A stretch of 22,997 bases of DNA from the NCBI GenBank assembly GCA_036274695.1, contig DASUFF010000034.1:1-22997 (forward strand), in the 5' to 3' direction. The position numbers were made by a program, and so were the translations under genes. The stretch comes from DASUFF01 sp036274695. GTDB lineage: Bacteria > UBA10199 > JACPAL01 > GCA-016699445. The notes beneath the pieces were generated by a model that saw only the letters and a program-made list of their open reading frames with translations, was not told where the DNA came from and did no database searches. Below are positions 7,338 to 14,266 of the stretch, piece by piece; position 1 is the stretch's first letter; the number at the start of each line of letters is the position of its first letter.

Positions 7338-7997
7338 CTAGACCGAAGGGCTGATCTTTTTGACATATTGCCGCTGAAATCCCCTGAGGCTGATGGGCCA
7401 CCACTCCTTGATGTGGCCCCACGCTTCCCGCAGAGATTTCGAGCGGTACCGTTCGTAGCCGAGCTCCTTCATTTTCTCGTCGGGAATCACCAGGGTCGCG
7501 GTTCTCTCGTATTCGCCGCCCAGTCGGGCGGTCAACCGGTCGAAGGATTTTTGGAAAATGAAGATCGCGTTCCTGCGGATCGTTTCGTCCATATCCGGGA
7601 CCAGGCGGCGAGGAAGAATGACGAGATTCATCAGATAATTTTCCTTTTTCCGGAAGTCGTAGACGAAGTGCCCGCCGCTGATCAGCCGCTTTTCGTCCTT
7701 GAGGAGGCTGGTTCCAAGGAAATCCGTCACCAGGGCTTCGTAATAAATCTTCGGCCGGAGGAGGGAGCGCCAATTCATGTATTTTCGGGGATCGTAGAGG
7801 TTGTGATTGAACTCGTAGTGCACCCTCCCGCGGTCGTCCATGAAGCCGGAGCTGACCATGGTTTCGGTCAAGGGCTGGACGGTCCAAGGCATGAACGTGC
7901 GGAACAGGTCTTCGCTTTCCACGATATAGGCGTCGGGAAGGCCCAAGTGCGTTCTTTTGACGATTCTCGGAAGAATCATGCCGTCCGGCAAAATCAT
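7338..7997 (-). CDS. Conserved-looking hypothetical protein
   Basis: This 219-residue soluble-looking protein has a balanced composition rich in Arg, Tyr and Trp (YDPRKYMNWRSLLRPK, EAWGHIKEWWPISLRG). There is no signal peptide or membrane segment. The start could be 7997 or the ATG at 7979; AGGAAAAAC upstream of 7997 is a weak ribosome site. The 37-bp spacer to the divergent secreted-protein gene (8035) is AT-rich (TATATA) and probably holds both upstream regions. I do not recognise the family and see no catalytic motif. The lack of repeats or low complexity, together with its natural composition, supports it over the long open frames that overlap it on both strands. Confidence 0.75.
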   Translation of the reverse strand: MILPDGMILPRIVKRTHLGLPDAYIVESEDLFRTFMPWTVQPLTETMVSSGFMDDRGRVHYEFNHNLYDPRKYMNWRSLLRPKIYYEALVTDFLGTSLLKDEKRLISGGHFVYDFRKKENYLMNLVILPRRLVPDMDETIRRNAIFIFQKSFDRLTARLGGEYERTATLVIPDEKMKELGYERYRSKSLREAWGHIKEWWPISLRGFQRQYVKKISPSV

Positions 7998-8034
7998 TTT
8001 CTGTTTTTCCTATTCTCCATATATAACCGGACCC

Positions 8035-8592
8035 ATGAAACATTTGATTCGTTTTCTCGTCTTGATTCAAGCGGTATGTCTCTTCTCCGCGGGCGTGAAC
8101 GCGGAAACGGCGGGCAAATCGATCGTCGTCCTCGGCGCTCCTCTTGTCTTGAAGAACGAGAAAAGCACGGCCGGCCAATATCTCGCGGAATACATCCCCG
8201 AGAACGAGACCTTCGACAACTTCACGAAGATGTTCGCGGTGTGGGGGCGCCTGGACGGATCGGACGCCCAAGCTCAGATGAAGGCGAAGATCCAATTCGT
8301 GGCTTCCCGGAAAGGGACCGATCCCCTGGCCAACTACGGCGCGTTTCAATCCGACGACAAGAAGACTTTCGGGTTGGACTTCCTCATCTCCGAGGGAGGG
8401 GTGATGGAGCACAACGTCTGGTCCTTCCAGAACGTCAAAGGCGGCGTGCTGGCCTACCAATACGTCCGCCGGCGCTACGAAGGGAAATCGGCGCAATCCG
8501 GAGAAAATTTCATCAAGGAGATCCCGTCGATCCGGGATCAAGCGTTGACGTTCTTCAAAACGGCCTCTTTGCCCAGACCGCAGGGCTACTGA
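8035..8592 (+). CDS. Secreted/periplasmic protein of unknown function
   Basis: The 185-residue product begins with a Sec signal peptide (MKHLIRFLVLIQAVCLFSAG, cleaved near VNA/ETAG). The frame is open upstream to 7957, but the ATG at 8035 starts the signal sequence. No good ribosome site is seen. The mature protein has the segments YLAEYIPENETFDNFTKMF, GLDFLISEGG, VWSFQNVKGGVLAYQYVRR and a C-terminal FFKTASLPRPQGY. The overall look is a small alpha/beta periplasmic domain. No family is recognised. It is transcribed divergently from the gene at 7997, and its stop lies 3 bases from that of the convergent membrane protein gene. Confidence 0.8.
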   Translation: MKHLIRFLVLIQAVCLFSAGVNAETAGKSIVVLGAPLVLKNEKSTAGQYLAEYIPENETFDNFTKMFAVWGRLDGSDAQAQMKAKIQFVASRKGTDPLANYGAFQSDDKKTFGLDFLISEGGVMEHNVWSFQNVKGGVLAYQYVRRRYEGKSAQSGENFIKEIPSIRDQALTFFKTASLPRPQGY

Positions 8593-8595
8593 GGA

Positions 8596-9582
8596 CTAGC
8601 CGAGGAGTTTGGAGGCCTTTCGCAGATTGGAGCTGGCGTTTTCGATGCGCGTCCGCATCGCGGGGTCCACGCTCTGGCCCTCGATGGTGCTGTGAAAGCG
8701 GGCCAGCAGCATCGTCAGCCCGATCGGCTCCAGATAGGCAGTGCGCAGAAACCAAGCCGCCAGCGCCCCGACGGGAATTCCGATAAGAAGGGAGGCGAAG
8801 CCTCCGGCAAAGACGCCGACGGTTTTGGCGCCGTCGACGGGAATCCCGTGGGTCAAAGAGCCCGACGTCTTATAGGCCAATGCGAAAACCGCGGCGCAGG
8901 CCGCCGCCGTGAACAGGAAGCCGAAGAGGCCGCCCAAAAACTGCTCGGTCAGGTAGGATCGCACGGCCGCGCCGATCAAGGGTTTTGGGTTCTGAGCCAC
9001 GAGGGCGACGGCGTCTTTCGAGGACTCCTTAATGTCCTTATCCTGCCGCGCGACGGCGTAAGAGAGGGCGATGTCGGCGATGCGCGGCGCGATACGGTTG
9101 ACGACCCAGACGAGGGCCGAACGCAGGCTGTTTAAGTCGATGGGCAGGATATGATCGAATTTGTCGAAGGCACGGAAAAACGAGCGCGAGAGGCGCTGGA
9201 CGTTGTTGTGGGCGTCGACGACGGGGTCCAAACTTCCGAATCTCTCCGAAAGACGGGTGGTGGCCTGGGCGACCGTCCCCTCCTCCGGCATGGGGGTTTT
9301 GCGGATCAAAACTTCGGTGGCGATGTAGGCGAAGGCCGCCCGCATCCGGAAAAATTTCCGGTCCACGTAAGGCATCACTCCGAAGGCGAGCCCCAGACAC
9401 ATCAGGAGGAAGACGATACCCCCCGCGGTCTTGTTGACGTATATCGCGAGCAGGACCGTCAGGCCGATGCCCACCGCCAACGCCCCGGCGATCAAGCCCG
9501 TGAGACCCAAGACGGCCATCAGTCTTTCCTTGGAATAACTCCCCATCTTCCGAACCGTGGATGAGGACGAGAAAAAGCCCAT
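8596..9582 (-). CDS. Four-helix membrane protein of unknown function
   Basis: The 328-residue product has two hydrophobic segments near the N-terminus (21-49 and 52-73) and two near the C-terminus (215-237 and 253-279, Gly/Ala-rich). Between them lies a soluble, mostly helical region of about 140 residues (74-214), and a polar tail follows 280. The start is well supported: AAGGAGGTCTC directly precedes the ATG at 9582. The symmetrical two-plus-two layout with a large middle loop is the main structural clue. No transporter or enzyme motif is visible and I cannot name a family. It may be read from the upstream DUF5996 operon or from its own promoter in the 117-bp gap. Confidence 0.82.
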   Translation of the reverse strand: MGFFSSSSTVRKMGSYSKERLMAVLGLTGLIAGALAVGIGLTVLLAIYVNKTAGGIVFLLMCLGLAFGVMPYVDRKFFRMRAAFAYIATEVLIRKTPMPEEGTVAQATTRLSERFGSLDPVVDAHNNVQRLSRSFFRAFDKFDHILPIDLNSLRSALVWVVNRIAPRIADIALSYAVARQDKDIKESSKDAVALVAQNPKPLIGAAVRSYLTEQFLGGLFGFLFTAAACAAVFALAYKTSGSLTHGIPVDGAKTVGVFAGGFASLLIGIPVGALAAWFLRTAYLEPIGLTMLLARFHSTIEGQSVDPAMRTRIENASSNLRKASKLLG

Positions 9583-9699
9583 GAGACCTCCTTCGAGAGC
9601 GCTCCTATACGCACAAGATCGGGCGGTTAGAAAAGGTCCGCGAACGGGCGGGAAAACTTATTGCGGAAAGGATATTCTCGGACTTCCTACTTTCCGATC

Positions 9700-10641
9700 C
9701 TAATCCACCGGCCGCGGCACTTTGGGACGGCCGAGGGGACACTCCAGAGCGGAGCGATCCCATCCGGCGTTGTCGGCGACGGCGCGATACGTGGATTCCA
9801 GAAAGCGCAGGAGCGTCGCTTCCGGATCGGCCGCAGTCCGGACGGCGTCGTAGGGCAGGAAGAACTGGGAGAAGTTCGTGTCGTAAACGGTCTCTTTCGG
9901 CTCGACGTGAAATTCGGAAAACCCCTTCGGCTCGGGATAGGCGTAGGAATAGAACGCCGGATAGCCCAACCCCCCGTTCCCCGGCCAGAAGCCCGCGCTT
10001 GAGACCTCGTGCGAGTACGCCTCCCGGTTTACGGTATCGGGAAGTCCCGGCCGGCTGCCGGTCAGCAACGGGGCCTTGCGCCCTGAAAAACGCGTGACCG
10101 CCAGATCGAAGCTCCCCCAAAAGAAATGCACGGGAGACACCTTTCCCAAAAAGGCGGAGCGGAACTCGCTCAAGACCCGGTGGGAGGAATGGAGGGCCCG
10201 GAAAAACTTTTGCGCCGCTTCGGCGTCGTAGGAGCGGTGGGTCTCGTCCCGGTCGAAGAGGATCGCGTCCGGCAGCTCGTTGGGCATGCGGTCGATTTTA
10301 GCTTCGATGCCCATTCCCTCCAAAGCCTGCACGACCTCCGCGTAAAAGCCGGCGACCGTCTGCGGCCGGAGCGGCAGGCGGGCGACGGCCCCGTCGCTCT
10401 TGGCGATGACGAGCGCGTGCGCCAGGAAATCGAAGTCGATCTGAAAGGATTCGCGACCGAAAGGGATCGGGGAGGTCGTGAGGCCGCGCGGCGTCGGGTA
10501 GAGCACGACGTGCCACGAATGGTTCACCCACGGGGTGAAGGCCAGACGGATCTTTCCCACGATCTGGGTCCAAAGGTGCAGGGTGGAGCAAGTGTCCTCC
10601 CACGCCGTGAGGGGAATGTCCGGCCAAGGGTCGAGGGCCAT
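9700..10641 (-). CDS. DUF5996 family protein
   Basis: This 313-residue cytoplasmic protein matches the DUF5996 pattern: PLTAWEDTCSTLHLWTQIVG (10-29), then KIRLAFTPWVNHSWHVVLY and GLTTSPIPFG. Later family-like segments include HFFWGSFDLAVTRFSGR and FWPGNGG..YPAFYSYAYPEP. No biochemical role is established. AAGGAGG six bases before the ATG at 10641 fixes the start; an in-frame start at 10686 would overlap the end of the upstream gene. It follows that gene by 41 bp on the same strand and is probably co-transcribed with it. A short inverted repeat (9664-9670 with 9690-9696) lies just past its stop but lacks a good U-run. Confidence 0.9.
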   Translation of the reverse strand: MALDPWPDIPLTAWEDTCSTLHLWTQIVGKIRLAFTPWVNHSWHVVLYPTPRGLTTSPIPFGRESFQIDFDFLAHALVIAKSDGAVARLPLRPQTVAGFYAEVVQALEGMGIEAKIDRMPNELPDAILFDRDETHRSYDAEAAQKFFRALHSSHRVLSEFRSAFLGKVSPVHFFWGSFDLAVTRFSGRKAPLLTGSRPGLPDTVNREAYSHEVSSAGFWPGNGGLGYPAFYSYAYPEPKGFSEFHVEPKETVYDTNFSQFFLPYDAVRTAADPEATLLRFLESTYRAVADNAGWDRSALECPLGRPKVPRPVD

Positions 10642-10682
10642 GGCGGCCTCCTTGTCGACACAGCGTATACGGATTGGCCCCT

Positions 10683-11213
10683 TCATTCAAAGGGATTGAT
10701 CGTCCGCGTTCCGTTCCGGGGTTCCGGGTTTTCCGCCCCCTCCGCCGTGAAGAAAGGGTTCACGGCCGCCCTTTCCTCCAACCGGTCCAAGGCGTCGGTC
10801 GGCAACCGGTGCTTTTCGCAGAAGGCGCGGGCGCGTCCCGAAAAGAAACGGTATCGGGCCTGATCCGACGCCTCGAGCCCGCGTTTGGCTTCGTCCATCA
10901 GGCGGCCGGCCTGGCGCACCGTTTTGGGATGGCGCTCGGCGCGCTCGAGGGACCGGGTGACGGCCCGCGTGCGGATCTCCGAGACGAAGGAATCCGGCAG
11001 CGCCGACCCCAGGGAAGCCGCCTTCTCGCTCAAATAGCGGAGGGCGTTCTCCACCGTCGTCAGGCTCTCGAACCGGTCCTCCGCGACGGCCGCGCGCACC
11101 CGGTTCATCTCCGCGGTCAGCTCGAGGACGGCCTCCCGCTGGCTGGTGTTCAGCGAAGCGTAGTCCAAGTCCGGCAGTTTGTAGCTTCGGACGGCGTTCA
11201 TGTTCTGGCTCAT
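10683..11213 (-). CDS. Helical hypothetical protein upstream of the DUF5996 gene
   Basis: The 176-residue product has no signal peptide or membrane segment. It is strongly helical and charged (QREAVLELTAEMNRVRAAVAEDRFESL, YLSEKAASLG, RSLERAERHPKTVRQAGRLMDEAKR), with a C-terminal NPFFTAEG and NPFE. GGGGGAAGT before the ATG at 11213 is an acceptable ribosome site. NPF-like ends recall short interaction peptides, but this is not evidence of function. It is the first gene of a probable two-gene operon with DUF5996. Its upstream region abuts the GST remnant on the opposite strand. No family is recognised. Confidence 0.75.
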   Translation of the reverse strand: MSQNMNAVRSYKLPDLDYASLNTSQREAVLELTAEMNRVRAAVAEDRFESLTTVENALRYLSEKAASLGSALPDSFVSEIRTRAVTRSLERAERHPKTVRQAGRLMDEAKRGLEASDQARYRFFSGRARAFCEKHRLPTDALDRLEERAAVNPFFTAEGAENPEPRNGTRTINPFE

Positions 11214-11314
11214 ACTTCCCCCTTGTTTGACGTTGAATCGACGATGCTTCCGTTTGGGTTATCGGCGGGGGAACCGGTTTCGGTGCTTAAGGCGCGGGAT
11301 CTTGATTCAGAAAA

Positions 11315-11334
11315 GTGTCTTGTATTGTGGACAC
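11315..11334. promoter_or_regulatory. Dyad upstream of the GST remnant
   Basis: GTGTC and GACAC form 5-bp inverted arms separated by 10 bases. The dyad lies about 11 bases before the GST-like fragment. It could be a surviving operator of the lost gene or chance. Confidence 0.2.
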
Positions 11335-11344
11335 TCCTACGGCG

Positions 11345-11443
11345 GGCGCATTCGATGCGAAGCTGGCGGATCGGGAGTACCTGATGGGCAAGACCTTCAC
11401 GCCGGCGGACGCCTATGCGTTCGTGGTCCTGGGATGGACGAAG
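11345..11443 (+). pseudogene. Glutathione S-transferase gene remnant (C-terminal domain piece)
   Basis: The plus strand encodes AFDAKLADREYLMGKTFTPA followed by DAYAFVVLGWTK. The pattern L.DR.YLMG..FT.ADAY.F.VL.W is the well-known core of the GST C-terminal helical domain (compare the [20 protein letters not shown] segment of E. coli GstA). Neither the thioredoxin-fold N-terminal half nor the end of the protein is present, and after W/TK the frame continues into sequence unlike GST. The fragment is therefore a relic of about 33 codons. Its 3' end overlaps, antisense, the last codons of the minus-strand gene ending at 11397, placing a recombination junction near 11440. Confidence 0.7.
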
Positions 11444-12239
11444 AGGACGCCTTCCGCGGTTCCGAATCGTTCGCCGCCGCGCAGAGGCCCTCGCACAGGG
11501 CGCGATACAATTGATCGGAGACCAGGTCGTAATCCGGCCCGCCGTCGCCCGTGTCGTTCCACGAACCCATGCCGCCGAAGACCCAGCCTTGACGGCAGGC
11601 GTCCAGCAGCGACCGAGCCTCCGGGCCGAGGGTTTCCGGCGGAGACCAATCGTCTTCGAGCGCCCGCGTCCCTTGCGGTTCCAAGGCCAGGAGGGCGCGC
11701 GTGAAAATTCCGGTGAAAGAGTTGGGTCCGCTCCGCATCGAAAAATTCCGGATGTCTTGCAAGGCGGCGCGCAAATCACGGACGGCTTGATCGAGAGGCT
11801 TCGAAGCCGGAATTTTCTCCGTCTCCCCCACCCGCCCGTAAGTCACCCGCCAGACGTTGGGCCGGGAGGCCGGAGGCGCCGCATCCCATCGCGCGTACCA
11901 GACGCCGGCACGGCCGTCTTTCTGAAGCGTGAGGAGGTTCCACTCCCCTCCCCCGCCGAGGAAGGCCGTCGAGACGCGGTCGGGCAGCTTGGGGTCTTTG
12001 GCTTGCGCGTAGGACACGCGGGCGCCCGTAACCCCCGAGTCTTTCAGCCGTTCGAACCATCCGTCGGGATCGCTGGCGACTTCCGTTTCGGCCCCCGACG
12101 GGGAGACGCGCACGAAGCCGATGCGGTCGCAGAACCGGGCCGTGGAATTGCGGGGAAAGAACGGGCGGCCGGAAAGTCCGCGCAAGGCGGCGTTGGCGTG
12201 ACAGGCCAGGGCGAAGGCCTGGGCGACCGAGCCGTTCAC
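11397..12239 (-). CDS. Hypothetical protein coupled to DUF1304, C-terminus probably altered
   Basis: The 280-residue product starts at the GTG at 12239, which overlaps the TGA of the DUF1304 gene as GTGA. The frame is open upstream to 12347, but that part is antisense-like and overlaps DUF1304. Visible segments are AFALACHANAALRGLSGRPF, FCDRIGFVRVSPSG, a middle WNLLTLQKDGRAGVWYARWD, and WVFGGMGSWNDTGDGGPDYD near the end. There is no signal peptide. The last about 18 residues (SSSSIPGPRTHRRPPA and just before) are encoded by the antisense of the GST remnant, so the native C-terminus seems to have been replaced when the junction formed. No family is recognised; the product may still be functional because the truncation is at the end. 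Confidence 0.72.
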   Translation of the reverse strand: MNGSVAQAFALACHANAALRGLSGRPFFPRNSTARFCDRIGFVRVSPSGAETEVASDPDGWFERLKDSGVTGARVSYAQAKDPKLPDRVSTAFLGGGGEWNLLTLQKDGRAGVWYARWDAAPPASRPNVWRVTYGRVGETEKIPASKPLDQAVRDLRAALQDIRNFSMRSGPNSFTGIFTRALLALEPQGTRALEDDWSPPETLGPEARSLLDACRQGWVFGGMGSWNDTGDGGPDYDLVSDQLYRALCEGLCAAANDSEPRKASSSSIPGPRTHRRPPA

Positions 12240-12601
12240 CGCGCCACCCAAAGCGCGGCGAGCGCGGCCGCCGCGGGAAGCGCCTGGACCAAAAGGATGG
12301 AGAGATGCGCCGTCAACCCGCCGAAAAGGCCGGCCGCGACGACGCATAAGAGAAAAAAGGCCTTAATCGAGAACGCCTGTGCGGGATCGGCGGCGATCAG
12401 TCCCCAGACCAAACCCGCCGCCAAGAAGCCGTTGTAGAGGCCCTGGTTCTTGGCCAGAACGGCGGAGGCCTTGGCCTCCTCCGGAGACATTTTGAAGACC
12501 TTAAGCCCGGCGGGCTTGGTCCAGAGGAACATCTCCAGGACCAGAAAAAACAAATGCTGGAGGGCGACGGCCCCGGTCAGGATGTCGGCGACGAGGTTCA
12601 A
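12236..12601 (-). CDS. DUF1304 family membrane protein
   Basis: This 121-residue integral membrane protein fits DUF1304 in length and opening sequence: NLVADILTGAVALQHLFFLV, then EMFLWTKPAGLKVFKMSPEE, and the QGLYNGFLAAGLVWG segment typical of the family. There are four hydrophobic stretches: about 6-25, 53-70, 77-97 and 101-119. The start appears to be TTG at 12601; an in-frame TAA four codons upstream limits alternatives. The ribosome site is weak. The family has no established function. Its stop overlaps the GTG of the next gene by three bases, indicating translational coupling. Confidence 0.9.
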   Translation of the reverse strand: MNLVADILTGAVALQHLFFLVLEMFLWTKPAGLKVFKMSPEEAKASAVLAKNQGLYNGFLAAGLVWGLIAADPAQAFSIKAFFLLCVVAAGLFGGLTAHLSILLVQALPAAAALAALWVAR

Positions 12602-12642
12602 CCCGGACAGTTAATTCGAAAAATTCCGCCGCGTCCAGGGCG

Positions 12643-13236
12643 TTAAGGGTTCGGGCAGCAGCGGAACTCGAGGGCGAGCTCGATCAGATCCGGGCCGTCG
12701 ACCACTTCGGAGGAGGTGGATTGCTCGCCGTCGCCTCCGTAGTTGGTCGTCGTCTCCACCGTGTCGCCGGGCGCCGAGACGGCGCAGACCAAGGCGCCGA
12801 GCTGGCACGGATCGATGCCACGGTCCATCGTGAGGCGTTCGCCGTAACAGACGTCGTCCAAAAACGGCGTGCGGTAGGAAAGCGCGGAGGAGCCCGGGTA
12901 CCGGAAGCGAGGGCTGCACGAGCCTCCGATGAAGTAGCCCGCCGGGCAGCTGGTTTGGGCGGCGACGATGACGGCGTAAGGCCTCTCCTCACGCTCCAGC
13001 GTATAGATCGCTTCCCCGTACTGGCAACCGTCGGGGGCCGGGACCAGATCGGTGGTGGCGATGGTGTTGAGAGCCGCAGGGCCCGAAGGCGCGACCGGGT
13101 TGATCGTCTCCGAATCGCCGAGGCAACCGCTCGATCCGAGGGTGGCGGCGAGGGCCAGCGCGGGCGCGGTGCGTTGCGCCATGCCGCCGATGACGGACTG
13201 CAGGCCGAGGGGAAGGGACAGGTTGTTCAGAAACAT
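12643..13236 (-). CDS. Cysteine-rich putative lipoprotein
   Basis: The 197-residue product has a hydrophobic leader (MAQRTAPALALAATLGSSGC, residues 19-38) ending in a lipobox-like S-S-G-C, so C38 is the likely lipidation site. AAGGAG before the ATG at 13236 supports the longer start, giving an 18-residue pre-extension; the internal Met19 is an alternative. After the leader there are about eight cysteines (around 70, 97, 107, 130, 144, 152 and a CC pair at the end, FRCCPNP), which fits a small disulfide-bonded extracytoplasmic domain. Aromatic and acidic stretches (YGEAIYTLEREERPYAVIV) alternate with loops. No family is recognised. It is transcribed divergently from the miniprotein gene at 13458. 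Confidence 0.82.
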   Translation of the reverse strand: MFLNNLSLPLGLQSVIGGMAQRTAPALALAATLGSSGCLGDSETINPVAPSGPAALNTIATTDLVPAPDGCQYGEAIYTLEREERPYAVIVAAQTSCPAGYFIGGSCSPRFRYPGSSALSYRTPFLDDVCYGERLTMDRGIDPCQLGALVCAVSAPGDTVETTTNYGGDGEQSTSSEVVDGPDLIELALEFRCCPNP

Positions 13237-13457
13237 AAGGTTCTCCTTGCGTGAATTGAGACGCGCAAGATCTAGAACGGGCGCCCGGCGGAATGCGTCC
13301 GTTTCCGGTGAAAACTCGGAAACATTTGCGAGGCGGAGCGGAGATTAGGACTTATCGGGAAGGAGCTTCATCAGGAGGAAGAGCCAATACCACACGGTGA
13401 AATTGATCTTGTTTCCGAGAGATAGGATGGATTACGTTTGGGGCACAAGGAGGAGTT
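13237..13457. other. 221-bp divergent spacer
   Basis: It separates the lipoprotein gene (-) and the miniprotein gene (+). No clear promoter pair was found. On the minus strand a 28-codon frame ending at 13347 (NKINFTVWYWLFLLMKLLPD) is hydrophobic and could be another gene remnant, but no family could be assigned. Confidence 0.4.
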
Positions 13458-13595
13458 ATGAAAACAAGAATCGCAATTTTTGGGTCGCTCCTGCTGGCCT
13501 TCTTGGCGGTGACGGGAATGACGCTCCCCATCTCGGAAGGTCCGGGCTGCGATTGCAGCGCCCACGGCCGCACGCAAGTCCCCGCCCCTCGGTAG
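13458..13595 (+). CDS. 45-residue secreted miniprotein
   Basis: A short gene: the ATG at 13458 is preceded by AAGGAGG (13447-13453) with a 4-base spacer. It encodes MKTRIAIFGSLLLAFLAVTG then MTLPISEGPGCDCSAHGRTQ, VPAPR and a TAG stop. The first ~25 residues are a textbook Sec signal peptide, leaving a mature peptide of only about 20 residues with a Cys-Asp-Cys pair followed by a His (CDCSAH). That could chelate a metal or form disulfides. A strong intrinsic terminator lies 18 bases after the stop, consistent with a self-contained transcript. No homologue is recognised. The strong ribosome site, signal peptide and terminator together support a real gene. Confidence 0.72.
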   Translation: MKTRIAIFGSLLLAFLAVTGMTLPISEGPGCDCSAHGRTQVPAPR

Positions 13596-13613
13596 TTTTT
13601 CCGATGGCTTATA

Positions 13614-13654
13614 AAAAACGACCCCTGCACCCGCACGGTACAGGGGTCGTTTTT
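13614..13654. terminator. Strong intrinsic terminator, possibly bidirectional
   Basis: AAAAACGACCCCTG (13614-13627) pairs perfectly with CAGGGGTCGTTTTT (13641-13654) around a 13-base loop. The GC-rich core with an A-run before and a T-run after fits a Rho-independent terminator in both directions. It ends the miniprotein transcript and sits only 11 bases before the next start codon. Confidence 0.92.
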
Positions 13655-13665
13655 GCATTCACCGC

Positions 13666-14262
13666 ATGAAAACCTGGCAAAAATACGCCCTTTGGGCCTT
13701 AGGCACGTTCGCCTTCGCCGTCAGCGCCGCCAACCTTTTCTTCATGCTCAAGGACCGCCGGCCCGCCGAAGAGGCCGCAGCGAAGCCCAAGACGCCCCCG
13801 CCGCCGAAGACGGCTCAATGGCAACGCTACGATTTCGCCGCCGCCGGCTTTTCCGCCCTCTTCCCAGCGCCCCCGGAAATGAAGACGGAGGCCCCGGAAA
13901 CCATGGGCGATCCGGACGAGACCACCGACGCCTTGAAGTTCCGGATGCGGGCCGTCATCGAGGGCGCCGAATACCGCATCATCGCGAGCGAGATTCCGAA
14001 GGGAATGGCCGTCAACCTCGACGACATGCGCGCCCTGATCAATCCCGGGCGGGGCATGGAGATGATCGACCGTAAGACCCTCGGCAAGGGAAGCTCGAAG
14101 GCCTACGACATGACGTTCCAATCGGTCGAAGGGACATACTTGAGGGTGAGGGCCTTTCTGCTGGGCGGCAAATTCTTCCAGGCCGTCGTTACCGCATCGA
14201 AGGAGCGCCTGGCGGCCCCGGAGACCGAGGACTTCCTGGGCTCGGTGGCGTTGATCCCCTAG
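13666..14262 (+). CDS. Membrane-anchored periplasmic protein of unknown function
   Basis: The 198-residue product has an N-terminal signal anchor (MKTWQKYALWALGTFAFAVS to about FFML, 1-28), a Pro/Ala/Lys linker (PAEEAAAKPKTPPPPKTAQW) and a globular domain of about 145 residues. The domain opens YDFAAAGFSALFPAPPEMKTE and includes ALKFRMRAVIEGAEYRIIAS, YDMTFQSVEGTYLRVRAFLL and GGKFFQAVV. The pattern (F.a.FP.pP......, then Y.......) resembles small lipoprotein-like alpha/beta domains, but no family is named with confidence. There is no ribosome site: the ATG follows the terminator hairpin by 11 bases, so translation may be leaderless or use a promoter inside the terminator region. Its stop is 4 bases from that of the convergent gene. 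Confidence 0.78.
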   Translation: MKTWQKYALWALGTFAFAVSAANLFFMLKDRRPAEEAAAKPKTPPPPKTAQWQRYDFAAAGFSALFPAPPEMKTEAPETMGDPDETTDALKFRMRAVIEGAEYRIIASEIPKGMAVNLDDMRALINPGRGMEMIDRKTLGKGSSKAYDMTFQSVEGTYLRVRAFLLGGKFFQAVVTASKERLAAPETEDFLGSVALIP

Positions 14263-14266
14263 CCGG

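Noticed and set aside
7332..8786. A 484-codon open frame on the plus strand
   Set aside because: It crosses two well-supported genes, has no family similarity and a biased Arg/Pro/Gln/His composition typical of high-GC shadow frames.
9664..9696. Inverted repeat CGGAAAG/CTTTCCG after the DUF5996 gene as a terminator
   Set aside because: The stem is short with a 19-base loop and no clear T-run on the transcribed strand.
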